64,000 bases of DNA from Methylocaldum szegediense (GCF_949769195.1 NZ_OX458333.1:1922001-1986000); one strand, 5' to 3'. Shown: positions 36,784 through 46,534, counted from the first letter of the stretch. The notes: generated by a model not told the origin, from the sequence alone. Translations and numbers: made by a program.

Positions 36784-37998
36784 ATGCAGCGAGGCTGTTC
36801 GTCCATCTACGGCCCGCGAAGAGCCGCACTGCTGATTCGCTTGGCTTTTCTATTCGTTTCGGCGGCTGGACTTTCCGGCTGTCTCTCACCTATGGCACTT
36901 GACCATCTCGCGATCGCCTATAACGAATCCAGTGCCGATGTCATGTCGAAACAACTCCTGCTCAATATCGCTCGCGCCCGCTTCAACCACCCGATCTATT
37001 TTTCCGGGATTTCGAATATCGCCGCGACGCTGGACTTTCAGGCCAATGCCGGGGCCACCCCGCCGTTTACCGGTAACAACGGCACCACGCTGATGCCCAT
37101 TTTCGGCGGCTCGGTATCGGAAAATCCGACCATCAGCATCGTGCCCATGGAAGGCGAACAATTTACCCAGCGCCTGCTCACCCCGATATCGGAAGACAAG
37201 CTGGCCTTGCTGCTCCGTCAGAACATCGACGTCGATCTGCTGCTGCGTTTGGTGGCGCTGGAGTTTCGCACCCATGGCGAACAAGCGGTCTATCACAACC
37301 GTCCCCGAAATCGCCGCGATTACGCGGCGTTTCGGCGCATCGTGCTGCATCTATCATCGATTCAGGATCGGGACCAATTGTACGCGGAGCCCTTGATCCT
37401 CGAGCGTCACTGGACCCTGCCCGTCGAGGCGGTCAGCGGCAAGGCATTTCGGGATTTGGAGCAGGAGTATTCCATCACGCTGGATCCGAACAAGCCCATC
37501 TATCACCTGACTAAGCGGATCGTCGGCCGGACCGTTCTGACCAATTACGACCCACTCCTATTGAGGAACGAGGAGCGAATTCAGCTGAATGAGGAGGCCG
37601 AGAAGAATGCACCCAATGATCTACTGGTCGATGTCCGCCCCGGTTATCCGGGTGGCGAATTCCCGCTGCACGGCAAATTCAGGCTACGGAGCTTCAGTAA
37701 CATCTTGTATTTCATCGGCCGAACCCTTGCCGCAGAACCCGAATGGGACGTGCCCAAAGATCCGAGAACGCCGCCGGTTGCCGAAAATCCGGTATCGGTC
37801 CTCGAAATTACGGAGTCCAGCCGTCCGCCGTCCGATGCGGATGTCGTGGTGAACTACCGGGGAAGATACTATGCCGTGCGCCCAAGCTGCGGTTCAGCGT
37901 GGAACCAGACAGCCTTTCGGGTGCTGTCGCAGATTTTTCAGATGACGGTTACCGAACTTCCAAAACCGGGTGTCCCGAGCATCACCATCGCAAAATAG
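36784..37998 (+). CDS. Large lipoprotein of unknown function
   Basis: 404 residues from MQRGCSSIYGPRRAALLIRL; a start at 36709 is possible but would bury the signal. Lipobox LSGC at about 34-37 gives an outer-membrane-type lipoprotein (+2 Leu). The mature protein has AIAYNESSADVMSKQLLLNIARARFNHPIYF, a pattern seen in several uncharacterised gammaproteobacterial lipoproteins, then beta-rich stretches and a C-terminal DVVVNYRGRYYAVRPSCGSAWNQTAFRVLSQ. No function is inferred. Monocistronic; convergent with the oxygenase gene at 38017. Confidence 0.75.
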   Translation: MQRGCSSIYGPRRAALLIRLAFLFVSAAGLSGCLSPMALDHLAIAYNESSADVMSKQLLLNIARARFNHPIYFSGISNIAATLDFQANAGATPPFTGNNGTTLMPIFGGSVSENPTISIVPMEGEQFTQRLLTPISEDKLALLLRQNIDVDLLLRLVALEFRTHGEQAVYHNRPRNRRDYAAFRRIVLHLSSIQDRDQLYAEPLILERHWTLPVEAVSGKAFRDLEQEYSITLDPNKPIYHLTKRIVGRTVLTNYDPLLLRNEERIQLNEEAEKNAPNDLLVDVRPGYPGGEFPLHGKFRLRSFSNILYFIGRTLAAEPEWDVPKDPRTPPVAENPVSVLEITESSRPPSDADVVVNYRGRYYAVRPSCGSAWNQTAFRVLSQIFQMTVTELPKPGVPSITIAK

Positions 37999-38016
37999 GG
38001 GATGTCGCATGTCGCC

Positions 38017-39042
38017 TCATATCACTGTTTGTTTGAGCGCCGGAAAGACTTTGCCAACCTTGTTGAGCAAATACTCTCCATACGTGCCGCTGAAGGCGTG
38101 GACGCTCGACCGGTCCCAGCGGGTTTCCCAGTCGTCCACGACTTCCTCGAGTTCGGGGCTCTCGATCCGTTTGACTTCGGCATTGAAATTCGGATCGAAA
38201 AAGAAGGGAAAGGACAGTCGAGAACGGCCGGAAAGGTTGCGAACCCGATGGGGCGTGGATTTATAGTGGCCGCCGGTCATTCGGTCCAGCATGTCGCCGA
38301 TGTTGCACACGAAGGTTCCCGGAATCGGCGGCGCCCCGATCCAGCCCGACTTCGACTTCACTTCTAAACCACCGGCATCGTCCTGCTTGAGGATCGTTAG
38401 CAAGCCGTAGTCGGTATGTTCTCCCACACCCCAGACGGACGACGCATCGGGTCCCGATGGCTGCGGAGGATAGTGGAAAATGCGGAACAGAATCAGCGGA
38501 TCGGCGGTATAACGGTCGGCGAAGTAAGACCCTTCCAGCCCCAGGCTGAGCGCGATGCCTTCCATCAGAGCGTGCCCGAGCTGAGTCATCGCCGCCATGT
38601 ATGCGAGCACCGTTTCCCGGAATCCCGGAAGATTGTTCGGAAACAGGTTGGCGCCATGAAGAGGAACGCCGGCCCGTACCCGCGGGTCGTCGGGGCCGAG
38701 TTCGGCGCCGAAATAGAGGCCTTCCTTGAGGTCAGGCTTTCCGGAAGTGAGTTCGTCTCCGACCGGAAAATAACCGCGCCAGGCTCGGCCCGCCCGTTCC
38801 ATGCGGAGTTCCAGCTTGGTTTCGAGATCCTGTTCGAAAAATTGCCGGCTGAGTCGTTCGAGTCGCTCCTGGAGCGCCTCGTCGACACCGTGGCCCTTAA
38901 TGTAGAAAAAGCCCGTATCGAGGCAAGCTCGCCTGATCTCCGCTGCCACGGCGTTCCGATCGCCGGCTCCCGTCACCAGAGGATGAACGTCGATGATCGG
39001 AAGAGTAGAAACGGATTCTTCTGTCGCTTTGGCGTGGTTCAT
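38017..39042 (-). CDS. 2-oxoglutarate/Fe(II) oxygenase, isopenicillin-N-synthase family
   Basis: 341 residues. N-terminal DIOX_N part (LPIIDVHPLVTGAGDRNAVA, GFFYIKGHGVDEALQERLER) and C-terminal 2OG-FeII domain: first iron pair HTD in GVGEHTDYGLLTIL, distal His in YKSTPHRVRNLSGR, and the 2OG-binding RLSFPFFFDPNF (RxS). Iron and co-substrate residues are complete. Such enzymes oxidise small metabolites; the substrate is unknown and no biosynthetic neighbours help. Confidence 0.92.
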   Translation of the reverse strand: MNHAKATEESVSTLPIIDVHPLVTGAGDRNAVAAEIRRACLDTGFFYIKGHGVDEALQERLERLSRQFFEQDLETKLELRMERAGRAWRGYFPVGDELTSGKPDLKEGLYFGAELGPDDPRVRAGVPLHGANLFPNNLPGFRETVLAYMAAMTQLGHALMEGIALSLGLEGSYFADRYTADPLILFRIFHYPPQPSGPDASSVWGVGEHTDYGLLTILKQDDAGGLEVKSKSGWIGAPPIPGTFVCNIGDMLDRMTGGHYKSTPHRVRNLSGRSRLSFPFFFDPNFNAEVKRIESPELEEVVDDWETRWDRSSVHAFSGTYGEYLLNKVGKVFPALKQTVI

Positions 39043-39315
39043 GCAAACCTCTCGCTGGCCGCCGGCGCGATTTTTCTGGACTACACCAGCGTTCTTCTAA
39101 GTCTTCTAAAATCAATGCGTTTGACGGAATCGGATGATACCCGTTCCTCCCGTCATATCGGGACGTCGAGTATCGCCCACTGGTCAGGATCATCCGATAG
39201 ATCGGCGACGCTCTCAAAAATGTCCGCGCCGCGTCATGAATCAGGTCTGACCTTGTGCGGATAAGTTCCGTCGCCGAGCTTCCCGATCGCAATCGAGCTC
39301 GGAGATGCAGGCTGT

Positions 39316-41253
39316 TCAACAGCTCGGCTGCCCCGGAACCGTGCCGCTGGCAGGCGTCAGCCGCTTTTTGGCGCATTGCTCCGCGAGCAGGCTCTCCAGT
39401 ACGGCTTGTTCCGGGTACCCCTTGCCGTAGAGGTTGTCCAGCTCAGCCGGGTCGTCGGTCAGGTTGTACATCTCGAATTCATCGGGTAATGGCCGCGTCT
39501 TGACCGACACCGTGTATTCGACGGTGTAAACCCCTTCGGTCGACGGCGGAGGTTCGTCCGGCGGACTCACGACCACATCCTGCGGCGTGGGATCGGCCGG
39601 CGGATCGGCATCGGGATCGCCGGGCGTGCTCCAGAACTGCGGATTGTCGAAGTAGCGCGAATACTTCCAGATTTTTCCGTTCAAACGAGCGATCACCGTC
39701 TCGATATGGTTGGGCTGAATCACCGAGTTGTAGGGAATGCCCGTCCAGTTGTTCTGATTGAGTCCGCGGCTCGGATCATCGTCGGTCATGAAGTATAAAG
39801 GCTCGCTGATCGCCTCCGGGCTGACCTCGCCGCGCACGAGCGGCGCCAGATTACGTCCCACCAGCGGTTCGGCATCGCTGAAATTCGGAGCCAGCTTTTT
39901 CCGCAGATATTCGGCATCGACTCCGGCCAACCCGAGCAGCGTCGGCAATAGATCGATGTGGCTGGTCAGGCTGTCCACCGATTTCGGTTTCGGAAACAAC
40001 CGTGGATTGGAGATGATCAGCGGGACGTGTATGGCCTCCTCGTACGCCGTATACCACTTCTGATGCATATTGCCATGCGCGCCGAGCAGATCGCCATGGT
40101 CGGAGGTGAAGACAACGAGCGTGTTGTCGCGGAAGCGGGAGCTCTGCAGCGCCTGATAAACCCGCATCATCTGTTCGTCGACGTCCTTCTGCAGTTGGTA
40201 ATAAACCCGCACATACCGCTCGTCGAAGAGGATGGGCTGAAACACGCTGTGATAGGCATCGCGGTAACTCGCCTGGCAACGGGGCTTGTTCGCGAGCGAT
40301 TCCTGATGAGTCGGTCCGGCCGGCATCGGCTCCAGCAGGTTGACCGGCACGATGTCCTCCTGCAGGTGAAAGTCGAACATTCCGCTGAGTTGCGCTGCCA
40401 ACCCGTACAGGGTGATATCGTGCGGATTCACGAACGAGGCGACGATCAGCCACGGCTGGTTGTCGCGTTTTCGACCGAGTTGCTCGATCAGGTCCTTGGC
40501 CTGCGAGGCGATGCCCATATCGCGGCCGTTCACGATCGTATTGGCGGCGGAGGAACCGCTGTTGAGCGGCAGTCTGCCGTGCGGTTCCGGCCCGATCCAA
40601 CCGGAGAACCCGTAACGGCCGAGCTGGTCGGCCTCCAGATACAGCGATTCCGCGTCGCGGTCGGGGACGCCTGTGTTCGGGTCGTAACTGAGGAGCTGGC
40701 TGTGGGTCCCGGGAATGGTGAGATCGGCGTCGGATGCGTGCCATTTTCCTTTCCAGAAGGCCGCATAGCCCGCCGCGCGGAAATAATGGCCGATGGTCGG
40801 CACGCTGTTCGGCGTCAGCCAGAACACATCCGGGTCGAACGATTCCTTGGCGGCTCCCGTGGTCTGCGTCACGCCATGCAGCGAGGGATAGTGCCCGGTG
40901 TAAATGGACGTCCGACTCGGAACGCAAGCGACCGAGGCCGCGTAATGGCGGTGAAACTCCATGCCGTGAGCCCGGAGCGCATCCTGGGTTTTCAGGTATC
41001 GCCAGCGAAAGGCGCGCGCTTCCTCGGTTTCATAGAACGGCGGATAGCGCATCTCATCGCACATGAGGATCAAAATGTTCGGGTGCTTCCCCTTGAATCC
41101 CGTGACTCTCGCCTCCCTTGTCAGGGCCTGGGCGGCTTCGCCCGTAGCGCCGTGCAGCCCCAGCGCTCCTAGAGCGGCTGTCGATGTCGTGCCTGCTAGA
41201 AAATCTCGGCGCGTGAGACCTGCATTCGACTTCTTGTCTTCGCTATCGGCCAT
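39316..41253 (-). CDS. Tat-exported sulfatase / phosphonate monoester hydrolase-like
   Basis: 645 residues from MADSEDKKSNAGLTRRDFLAG; GGAGGTG 6-12 bp upstream decides this start. Tat signal with RRDFLAGTTSTAALGALGL. Alkaline-phosphatase-fold sulfatase: metal Asp in NILILMCDEMRYP, formylglycine site CVPSRTSIYTG (C110), HYPSLHGVTQT, and VVFTSDHGDLLGAHGNMHQK. Cys-type formylglycine needs an FGE, not seen here. About 50 residues near the C-terminus are Pro/Asp rich (DPDADPPADPTPQDVVV). Substrate unknown; a sulfated organic compound or phosphonate is likely. Confidence 0.92.
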   Translation of the reverse strand: MADSEDKKSNAGLTRRDFLAGTTSTAALGALGLHGATGEAAQALTREARVTGFKGKHPNILILMCDEMRYPPFYETEEARAFRWRYLKTQDALRAHGMEFHRHYAASVACVPSRTSIYTGHYPSLHGVTQTTGAAKESFDPDVFWLTPNSVPTIGHYFRAAGYAAFWKGKWHASDADLTIPGTHSQLLSYDPNTGVPDRDAESLYLEADQLGRYGFSGWIGPEPHGRLPLNSGSSAANTIVNGRDMGIASQAKDLIEQLGRKRDNQPWLIVASFVNPHDITLYGLAAQLSGMFDFHLQEDIVPVNLLEPMPAGPTHQESLANKPRCQASYRDAYHSVFQPILFDERYVRVYYQLQKDVDEQMMRVYQALQSSRFRDNTLVVFTSDHGDLLGAHGNMHQKWYTAYEEAIHVPLIISNPRLFPKPKSVDSLTSHIDLLPTLLGLAGVDAEYLRKKLAPNFSDAEPLVGRNLAPLVRGEVSPEAISEPLYFMTDDDPSRGLNQNNWTGIPYNSVIQPNHIETVIARLNGKIWKYSRYFDNPQFWSTPGDPDADPPADPTPQDVVVSPPDEPPPSTEGVYTVEYTVSVKTRPLPDEFEMYNLTDDPAELDNLYGKGYPEQAVLESLLAEQCAKKRLTPASGTVPGQPSC

Positions 41254-41550
41254 CGTACACCTCCGTGCGAGTCGTGCTTTCAACATCCGGGATTGGAAAG
41301 GATCGTCGAGCCCATCCCGCCGCCGCGCACCGAGACTACTGGAACACACGCCCCGGAAGCAGTCAACCGGTGGCCGGAGCCCATCCGATCAAGTTCGAAC
41401 ACGCCACGCAAGTCTTCTGCACCGGCGGTCGAGCAATTCTGATCCAGCGGCTAAGACCCTATAATCCTAGAAGCGGCAGTTGGCCGCTTAGCTACGGTGG
41501 GAACGCCGCGCGGATTCCGACTATAGTCCCTTCCGCGGATTTCACCACTT

Positions 41551-41646
41551 AGAGCCTATTCTGGTAGGCCTGTTCACCCTGAGCCCTTCAACGGGGCTCA
41601 GGACAGGCCCGTAGAAGGGGTTCTGGAGCCTACTGGAATAGGCTCT
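41551..41646. repeat. Palindromic MITE-like unit
   Basis: Begins AGAGCCTATTCTGGTAGG and ends, inverted, AGAGCCTATTCCAGTAGG. The inside is the dispersed core GAGCCCTTCAAC-GGGGCTCAGGACAGG. The whole can fold into one hairpin. No clear target duplication is visible. Confidence 0.55.
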
Positions 41647-41741
41647 TAGGTGAAGCCGCCACGTACCCGATTGCATAGCGGGCGGGCCAACTGGCGGCGT
41701 TGCTCCTCCTGGCGGGAGACTACCCCGCAGCGACGTGCGCT

Positions 41742-41782
41742 CCTTCGACGGAGCTCAGGACAGGCCTTCGACGGCGCTGAGG
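41742..41782. repeat. Dispersed palindromic repeat, partial copy
   Basis: TCCTTCGACGGAGCTCAGGA and CAGGCCTTCGACGGCGCTGAG, sharing the core of the 41551 unit. Confidence 0.5.
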
Positions 41783-41878
41783 CCAACCGACCCGCTCGCC
41801 GCGCACTCGAGCCCGTCCAACTGCCGTTTCTAGGAAAATCGCGAAAAATTTGTCCCTCAGTAAAGGAAAGCGCAAAAA

Positions 41879-42274
41879 ATGAGTATGAAATCCGGCTTGA
41901 TAAAAATGGCAATAAAACTGACACCAAACAGATTAGTCATTTGGGTGGCGAACAGAATCCTTAAAGGTATTGCCGAATTGACGAAGTTTCGTTTCGACCT
42001 CGATGCAAGACAGCTCTACGTTCAAACAAGGCTCTACGGCGAACAAGATACGATCGACGTTTGCTTCGAAGGTTTCGGCGTTTTCAACGACGGTGGCTCC
42101 TACAAATTCATCGTTCCCCAGGCGACATCCAACCGCCCATGGTTGAACAATTTATTGTCACGCATCGCAGGAAAAGCCTGGCAGATCCCGGCTATGCCGC
42201 CCTTGGAGCCTCAGCTCGAGCTGGCGGCCGAGTTGTTCAAGACCTCGCCTGAAGCGCTGCAAAAAATCCGTTGA
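41879..42274 (+). CDS. Hypothetical protein
   Basis: 131 residues from MSMKSGLIKMAIKLTPNRLV, with AAAGGAAAG 10 bp upstream. An amphipathic N-terminal helix (NRLVIWVANRILKGIAELTK) is followed by a beta-rich region (FRFDLDARQLYVQTRLYGEQ, DVCFEGFGVFNDGGSYKFIV) and a helical end. No family is claimed. The first 100 bp are more AT-rich than neighbours. It stands alone. Confidence 0.6.
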   Translation: MSMKSGLIKMAIKLTPNRLVIWVANRILKGIAELTKFRFDLDARQLYVQTRLYGEQDTIDVCFEGFGVFNDGGSYKFIVPQATSNRPWLNNLLSRIAGKAWQIPAMPPLEPQLELAAELFKTSPEALQKIR

Positions 42275-42787
42275 GATCGCATTCCCGGAATTGCCCCGGC
42301 AACTGAACTGAAAGCGTTCGGTCGCGTCCGCGAGGGTTGCATTGGACCGTGAAATCACGTCGGACGCGCTCAAAGCCTTTCTGTAAAAAGCCGGGGCGGT
42401 TGCCGAGGCGCGCCGCCCGTCGCGCCCTGCCGAAACCGGCACCGCCGCCCCTATAACACGTCTATTTTTCGCAACGCCATCAAGGCCATCTCTCCCGCCA
42501 GGGTTTTTCTTGCAGGTCGCCGGAAAGCACGGGAGGGTCGTTCCGCGTCGGTTTCACCCGTCCCGCGATGCCCTATGCCGCGATACCTCGAAGCCCACTA
42601 TCCCTCGCTCCGCCGGAAAAGATCGAAGCGCGGCAACTTACCGAGGTCCAAGGAGCGGATATTCTCCGGTCTGAGCCCGACTTGCAGCGCGTGTTCGCCC
42701 GTTGTCCCGCATTGGACGTCCCCGGAATATCTCAAGCGCGTGGCAGACCGTCCTTCTGCAGAACCTGAACGCTAGGCGACGAGCATA
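42275..42787. other. Intergenic, no gene seen
   Basis: About 510 bp. Overlapping short frames at 42568-42775 are not convincing. A GC-rich stretch at 42383-42450 may fold. Nothing else is recognised. Confidence 0.45.
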
Positions 42788-43615
42788 ATGACAGAATTGT
42801 TCTACGCTAAAACTGCTCTTAACCCATTCGCCGCGGCTTTTAGCGGCAGTACCACTTACAAAAACAACGGGAAATATGGCATGACGTTGGTAGAACTGAA
42901 TGAAATGCTGAGAAAGCTAGACGAATTGATGGAGATGGGAAAACCCCACCGCTATTTGCAATTACGCATGTTGAGCGCAGATATCCGCAATCACTATCTC
43001 GCGGCACACCAAGACTTAAACCGCATATATAGGGACGCATGGGACCAGGCAGTCTTGAATCGGTTGGATGGAATGACGATGCCAACGGCAATGCAGCGGG
43101 AGTTTCTAAACTTCCGCCATCAATGGCGTGCCCGCACGCGCAACGCAAACCTACGCATCTATTTCGGGCAAATGCGCGTCGGACCGGACTTCCAAGGCGC
43201 ACAAAACATTCACCAAGGCGCAATTGTCGGTTTTCCGCAACATATTGTCGGTCGACCCTTGGTCGTCGTAGCAGGTGAATTAAACCAGGGCGATATCCTA
43301 GGCGACCAAATTCCTTTGCAAATTTTTTATCACAACAATAAATGGATTGCCGCCAACAATCGCTGCTATACCACTCATTGCCTTGCAGGCGTGCGCCCGC
43401 TTCGTATCATCCCGCGCCTTCCTGAGCAATTGGAAATCAACCGGCTAGCGGAAGTAGAAGGGCAAAATGGCGTCGGCAATTTCACGTATCAGCCTGGCGT
43501 TCCGCATTTGGCTCAGAACCCGCGACGCCTGCCATCCGATCAAATGCCGATCACCCAGGGGCAGAATTCTTGGGTTGTACAGCAAGTGGCAACGGTCCCG
43601 CTCGCTTGGCAGTGA
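42788..43615 (+). CDS. Unknown protein with possible ParB-like C-terminal domain
   Basis: 275 residues. The N-terminal half is helical (TLVELNEMLRKLDELMEMGK). The C-terminal part reads DQIPLQIFYHNNKWIAANNR then CYTTHCLAGVRPLRIIPRLP (about 182-222). The layout strand-NGKW.A.NNR-helix-AG-strand resembles ParB-like folds, including ParB-like polymorphic-toxin domains that carry an NNR/NRR motif. It is AT-richer than neighbours and lies in repeat-rich variable DNA, so it may be acquired. No immunity gene is evident. The assignment is by pattern only. Confidence 0.55.
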   Translation: MTELFYAKTALNPFAAAFSGSTTYKNNGKYGMTLVELNEMLRKLDELMEMGKPHRYLQLRMLSADIRNHYLAAHQDLNRIYRDAWDQAVLNRLDGMTMPTAMQREFLNFRHQWRARTRNANLRIYFGQMRVGPDFQGAQNIHQGAIVGFPQHIVGRPLVVVAGELNQGDILGDQIPLQIFYHNNKWIAANNRCYTTHCLAGVRPLRIIPRLPEQLEINRLAEVEGQNGVGNFTYQPGVPHLAQNPRRLPSDQMPITQGQNSWVVQQVATVPLAWQ

Positions 43616-44051
43616 AATTGGCAGCCCCGTTTGGCGACTTCCTCCCTTGAGGAAGCGGACCACGACCTGAAACGGTTGCTGGACAATCCCGGTTTCGGGC
43701 GACGTTGTCGTTCATGAAAATAGTTTTTTGATGCCGATGGGCTCAAGACCTTATCGCGAGAGGCCCGAGTGCCTCGGCGGGAAGCGTATTCATACGGCTG
43801 CCGGCGTTCCTGCCGCAGAAGGGGTCAGGCTTTTGCAAGTCCAAAGCTGAACACCCGTCAAAAAGCTCGGCCCGAACATTGTCTTGCGCCGAGTCAAGAA
43901 CGCATCGGCCTCCGGTATCTCGTAAAACAGCAAATGAGCGCTTGCCAGAAATAGTCCGAATTTCTTCGTTCGACCAGCAGGGAGCAATCCGGGTGAAAAG
44001 AAGTCACACAAATAACACTCGGCCATTATTGATCAAAGGAGTGATTCGAAC
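43616..44051. other. Intergenic, no gene seen
   Basis: About 435 bp without a supported gene. It should contain the promoter of the lipoprotein gene at 44052; an AAGGAG lies at 44036-44041. Confidence 0.45.
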
Positions 44052-44477
44052 ATGGATGCGAACCGTATTAACAAGCCACGCCGTTTTTTCGGACTTCTGG
44101 CCTTCGTGATGCTCGGCGGGCTCTGGTCGTCCTGTGCCACGGTCGAGGCCGACCGGGCACGGAATACCGAACAGTTGCTGGCCGCGGCAGGATTCAAGGT
44201 AAGACCGGCCGATAATCCGGAGCAGCTCGCGCACGTCCAGACTCTGACCCAGCACAAACTGGTACCTCACGAAAAGGACGGCACGGTGTATTACGTCTAC
44301 GCCGACGCCAGCACGTGCCGGTGTATTTATTGGGGACCCGAAGAAGCCTACCAGCGCTACCAGCGATTGGCAGCAGAACGGGAAATCGCCGAAGATCAAA
44401 GAATGGCGGCCGAAATGAACGAGGACGCCGCCATGAATTGGGAATTGTGGGGCCCTCGATACTGGTGGATCTATTGA
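44052..44477 (+). CDS. Small lipoprotein of unknown function
   Basis: 141 residues. Signal with PRRFFGLLAFVMLGGLWSSC and lipobox (WSSC) at about residue 28. The mature protein has a YyeS-like beta pattern QLLAAAGFKVRPADNPEQLA then KDGTVYYVYADASTCRCIYW-GPEEAYQRY, repeated in many proteobacterial lipoproteins with a C.C.Y.G....Y motif, and ends EMNEDAAMNWELWGPRYWWI. Function unknown. Confidence 0.7.
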   Translation: MDANRINKPRRFFGLLAFVMLGGLWSSCATVEADRARNTEQLLAAAGFKVRPADNPEQLAHVQTLTQHKLVPHEKDGTVYYVYADASTCRCIYWGPEEAYQRYQRLAAEREIAEDQRMAAEMNEDAAMNWELWGPRYWWIY

Positions 44478-44656
44478 TACGCGGAATGAAGGATATCGCT
44501 AATTTTCCCAGAGCCAAGCCTGGTCGTTTATCACTCGAACTCTTGTAAACCACCTCGGCCTTTCTCACGCAAAGCGGCTCCTGATCCCCTGCCGAAACCA
44601 GTTCCGTTGACTATACTTGCGACACCGGTTTTGTCGGGGGATTGGGGGAATACGAC

Positions 44657-45631
44657 ATGCACGATGTTCAAAAGGGCTTTCGGATCGGCGATCAGTTCGT
44701 CTCCTGGGGCACGACGCTGGCGGAAGCGTGCCGGTTGCTCGGTATCGAACCGGACCACAAGCGCGGCAAAGCGAGTCTGCCCTGCGCGAACACCTACGGT
44801 TTTGCGGTTGTGAGCGCCGAGCTGGACGCTCCAGCAACAGATCGGCCGGTGATGACCGTCACTTTCGAGCTAGCGCCCTACCGAACCGGGACGCCAGAGC
44901 CCGAAATCTGGGCCACCCCTCTGTCGGAACGCTTGGGACCACCGGACAAAGTGAGCCGTTCCGAAATCTCATCCGATATTCCGCCGGGGAACGCCGTACA
45001 GTTTAATGCCCACTGGACATCCTCCGAAACCGACATCGGTTTGTCGGTCTACGGTGGCTTACGCAAGGTTGACGACGGCTTTTCCGTCGGCCGTCTGTCG
45101 CTAAGCTGGAGTACGCGGCTTGCCGCACGGCCTTATATCGATGAATGGCGCGCCCGCGTTAAGCGGCTTGTGACCATCGCCGAACGGCTTTCAGCGCTAT
45201 GGACCTTCAAGCTGGATTGGCCGCATAGTGGCTACTGGATGTTCCGCGGTCATAGCCCGGAGGCGTTGGCCGAACGGGAGGCACGGATCAGCCTCTATGA
45301 ACCCGAGTTGTTGGATACGCCAGCCAGCATTGCAGCCAAGCTCGATCCACAGAGCTTCGCGATCTGGCGTAGCGACGATCACGGTATCTGGGGCGCCTCG
45401 ACTTTATGGGACAGCGTCATGGTCGAATTCGGACAACCGACGAAGGTCACCTGGGTCGAAATCAAACCGGCCAAGGGTGGGGGCTGGGCAGAGTTGCAGG
45501 TGGGACCGAAAGGAGATGGACCTTGGCATGTTCAGTCGCACCACGGCTCGCCGGCCATCCGCAACGCCGCGCAAATGCTCGCCAAGTTTCCCGGAGTGAG
45601 ATTGGAACAGCAAGAAGGCTACGATTGCTGA
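44657..45631 (+). CDS. Hypothetical cytosolic protein
   Basis: 324 residues from MHDVQKGFRIGDQFVSWGTT, with GGGGGAA 7-13 bp upstream; a TTG at 44642 is rejected. No signal. The pattern FRIGDQFVSWGTTLAEACRL looks like immunity-type or SMI1-unlike proteins seen near secretion islands, but no family is claimed. The second half has LSALWTFKLDWPHSGYWMFR. It is followed 32 bp later by a membrane-anchored protein, possibly co-transcribed. Confidence 0.65.
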   Translation: MHDVQKGFRIGDQFVSWGTTLAEACRLLGIEPDHKRGKASLPCANTYGFAVVSAELDAPATDRPVMTVTFELAPYRTGTPEPEIWATPLSERLGPPDKVSRSEISSDIPPGNAVQFNAHWTSSETDIGLSVYGGLRKVDDGFSVGRLSLSWSTRLAARPYIDEWRARVKRLVTIAERLSALWTFKLDWPHSGYWMFRGHSPEALAEREARISLYEPELLDTPASIAAKLDPQSFAIWRSDDHGIWGASTLWDSVMVEFGQPTKVTWVEIKPAKGGGWAELQVGPKGDGPWHVQSHHGSPAIRNAAQMLAKFPGVRLEQQEGYDC

Positions 45632-45663
45632 GCTTTCACGCATCGCATGCGAACGCATCGTCC

Positions 45664-46455
45664 ATGAAAATCGTCACGATCACGTTTTGGGTGGTCGGCA
45701 TATTGCTCGCGCTCGGGATTCTTTGGATCGCCTTGCCCTGGATCGAAGTCGCCGTGCTCAATAGTTTCTTCGCCAAGGAAATTGCCACCGATGCCGACCT
45801 GCCGTGGGCAGCGCCAGGCCGCAAGGCGCGCTACTATTCCCTCAAATCCTGGGACTGGAACAACGGAATTACCGGGGTCGCCGCCTGGGGCTCCAGCTCG
45901 TGGAACAAGGAAAATCCGATCGAGACGGCCAACAAGGCCTTTGCATTCCTCGAGAAACACCGGACGATGAATGCCTGGCCCGCAGCCGGCACTTTCGAAA
46001 CCTATAGCGTCTACGACCAGTTGCAGCCGAGTGATGTGCACCACCAGGACTATGACGGCAATACCATCGTGACCTATACGCAGCGCGTGGCGCCGTATCG
46101 TTTCTTCATCGTCTCGATCGAACCGACCGTCATCGTCATGCAATCCGCGCTGGAACTGCCCGCATGGCACGAGGAATACGTGCAGCAGGGCTATTCGCGC
46201 GACAGCCGCTGGATACGGTGGTTTATGAGCCTGCCGGAGCGGCAGCGCTTGCCCGACCTGGTCTGGCTGCGGAACCCAGTGGAATTCGGCACCGAGCTTC
46301 CGCGCGGGAGCGGCTGGAAATGGTTTTCGCCCGACATCGACCAGCTGCCCACCGATTTGTCCCTGGCCGAGAACGGCAGCACCGTTATTCCGCTCCGGCG
46401 CGGTCAACTGAAATTCCGGCCCGGCGAATCGGGGTGGCATGTCGTGCGGGAATGA
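45664..46455 (+). CDS. Membrane-anchored hypothetical protein
   Basis: 263 residues from MKIVTITFWVVGILLALGIL, an N-terminal anchor (5-28) with a periplasmic or outward remainder. The rest is aromatic-rich (YYSLKSWDWNNGITGVAAWG, DSRWIRWFMSLPERQRLPDL). No family is recognised. It may form an operon with the preceding gene. Confidence 0.65.
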   Translation: MKIVTITFWVVGILLALGILWIALPWIEVAVLNSFFAKEIATDADLPWAAPGRKARYYSLKSWDWNNGITGVAAWGSSSWNKENPIETANKAFAFLEKHRTMNAWPAAGTFETYSVYDQLQPSDVHHQDYDGNTIVTYTQRVAPYRFFIVSIEPTVIVMQSALELPAWHEEYVQQGYSRDSRWIRWFMSLPERQRLPDLVWLRNPVEFGTELPRGSGWKWFSPDIDQLPTDLSLAENGSTVIPLRRGQLKFRPGESGWHVVRE

Positions 46456-46534
46456 GTCCTGACGTATCCTTCTGCGTGGCGGTGGTCTTAGAGCATTTTC
46501 TAATCTGATGAACGGAACAACTGAATTTTCCCGT

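Larger units (their letters stand above)
41254..41878. other. Intergenic stretch rich in palindromic repeats
   Basis: No gene. It contains a 96-bp unit with terminal inverted repeats at 41551-41646, a partial copy of the same core at 41742-41782, and an AT-rich promoter-like end (41826-41875) for the gene at 41879. Confidence 0.55.

Noticed and set aside
39958-41172. 404-codon open frame antisense to the sulfatase gene
   Set aside because: Shadow frame; the sulfatase has a Tat signal and active-site motif.
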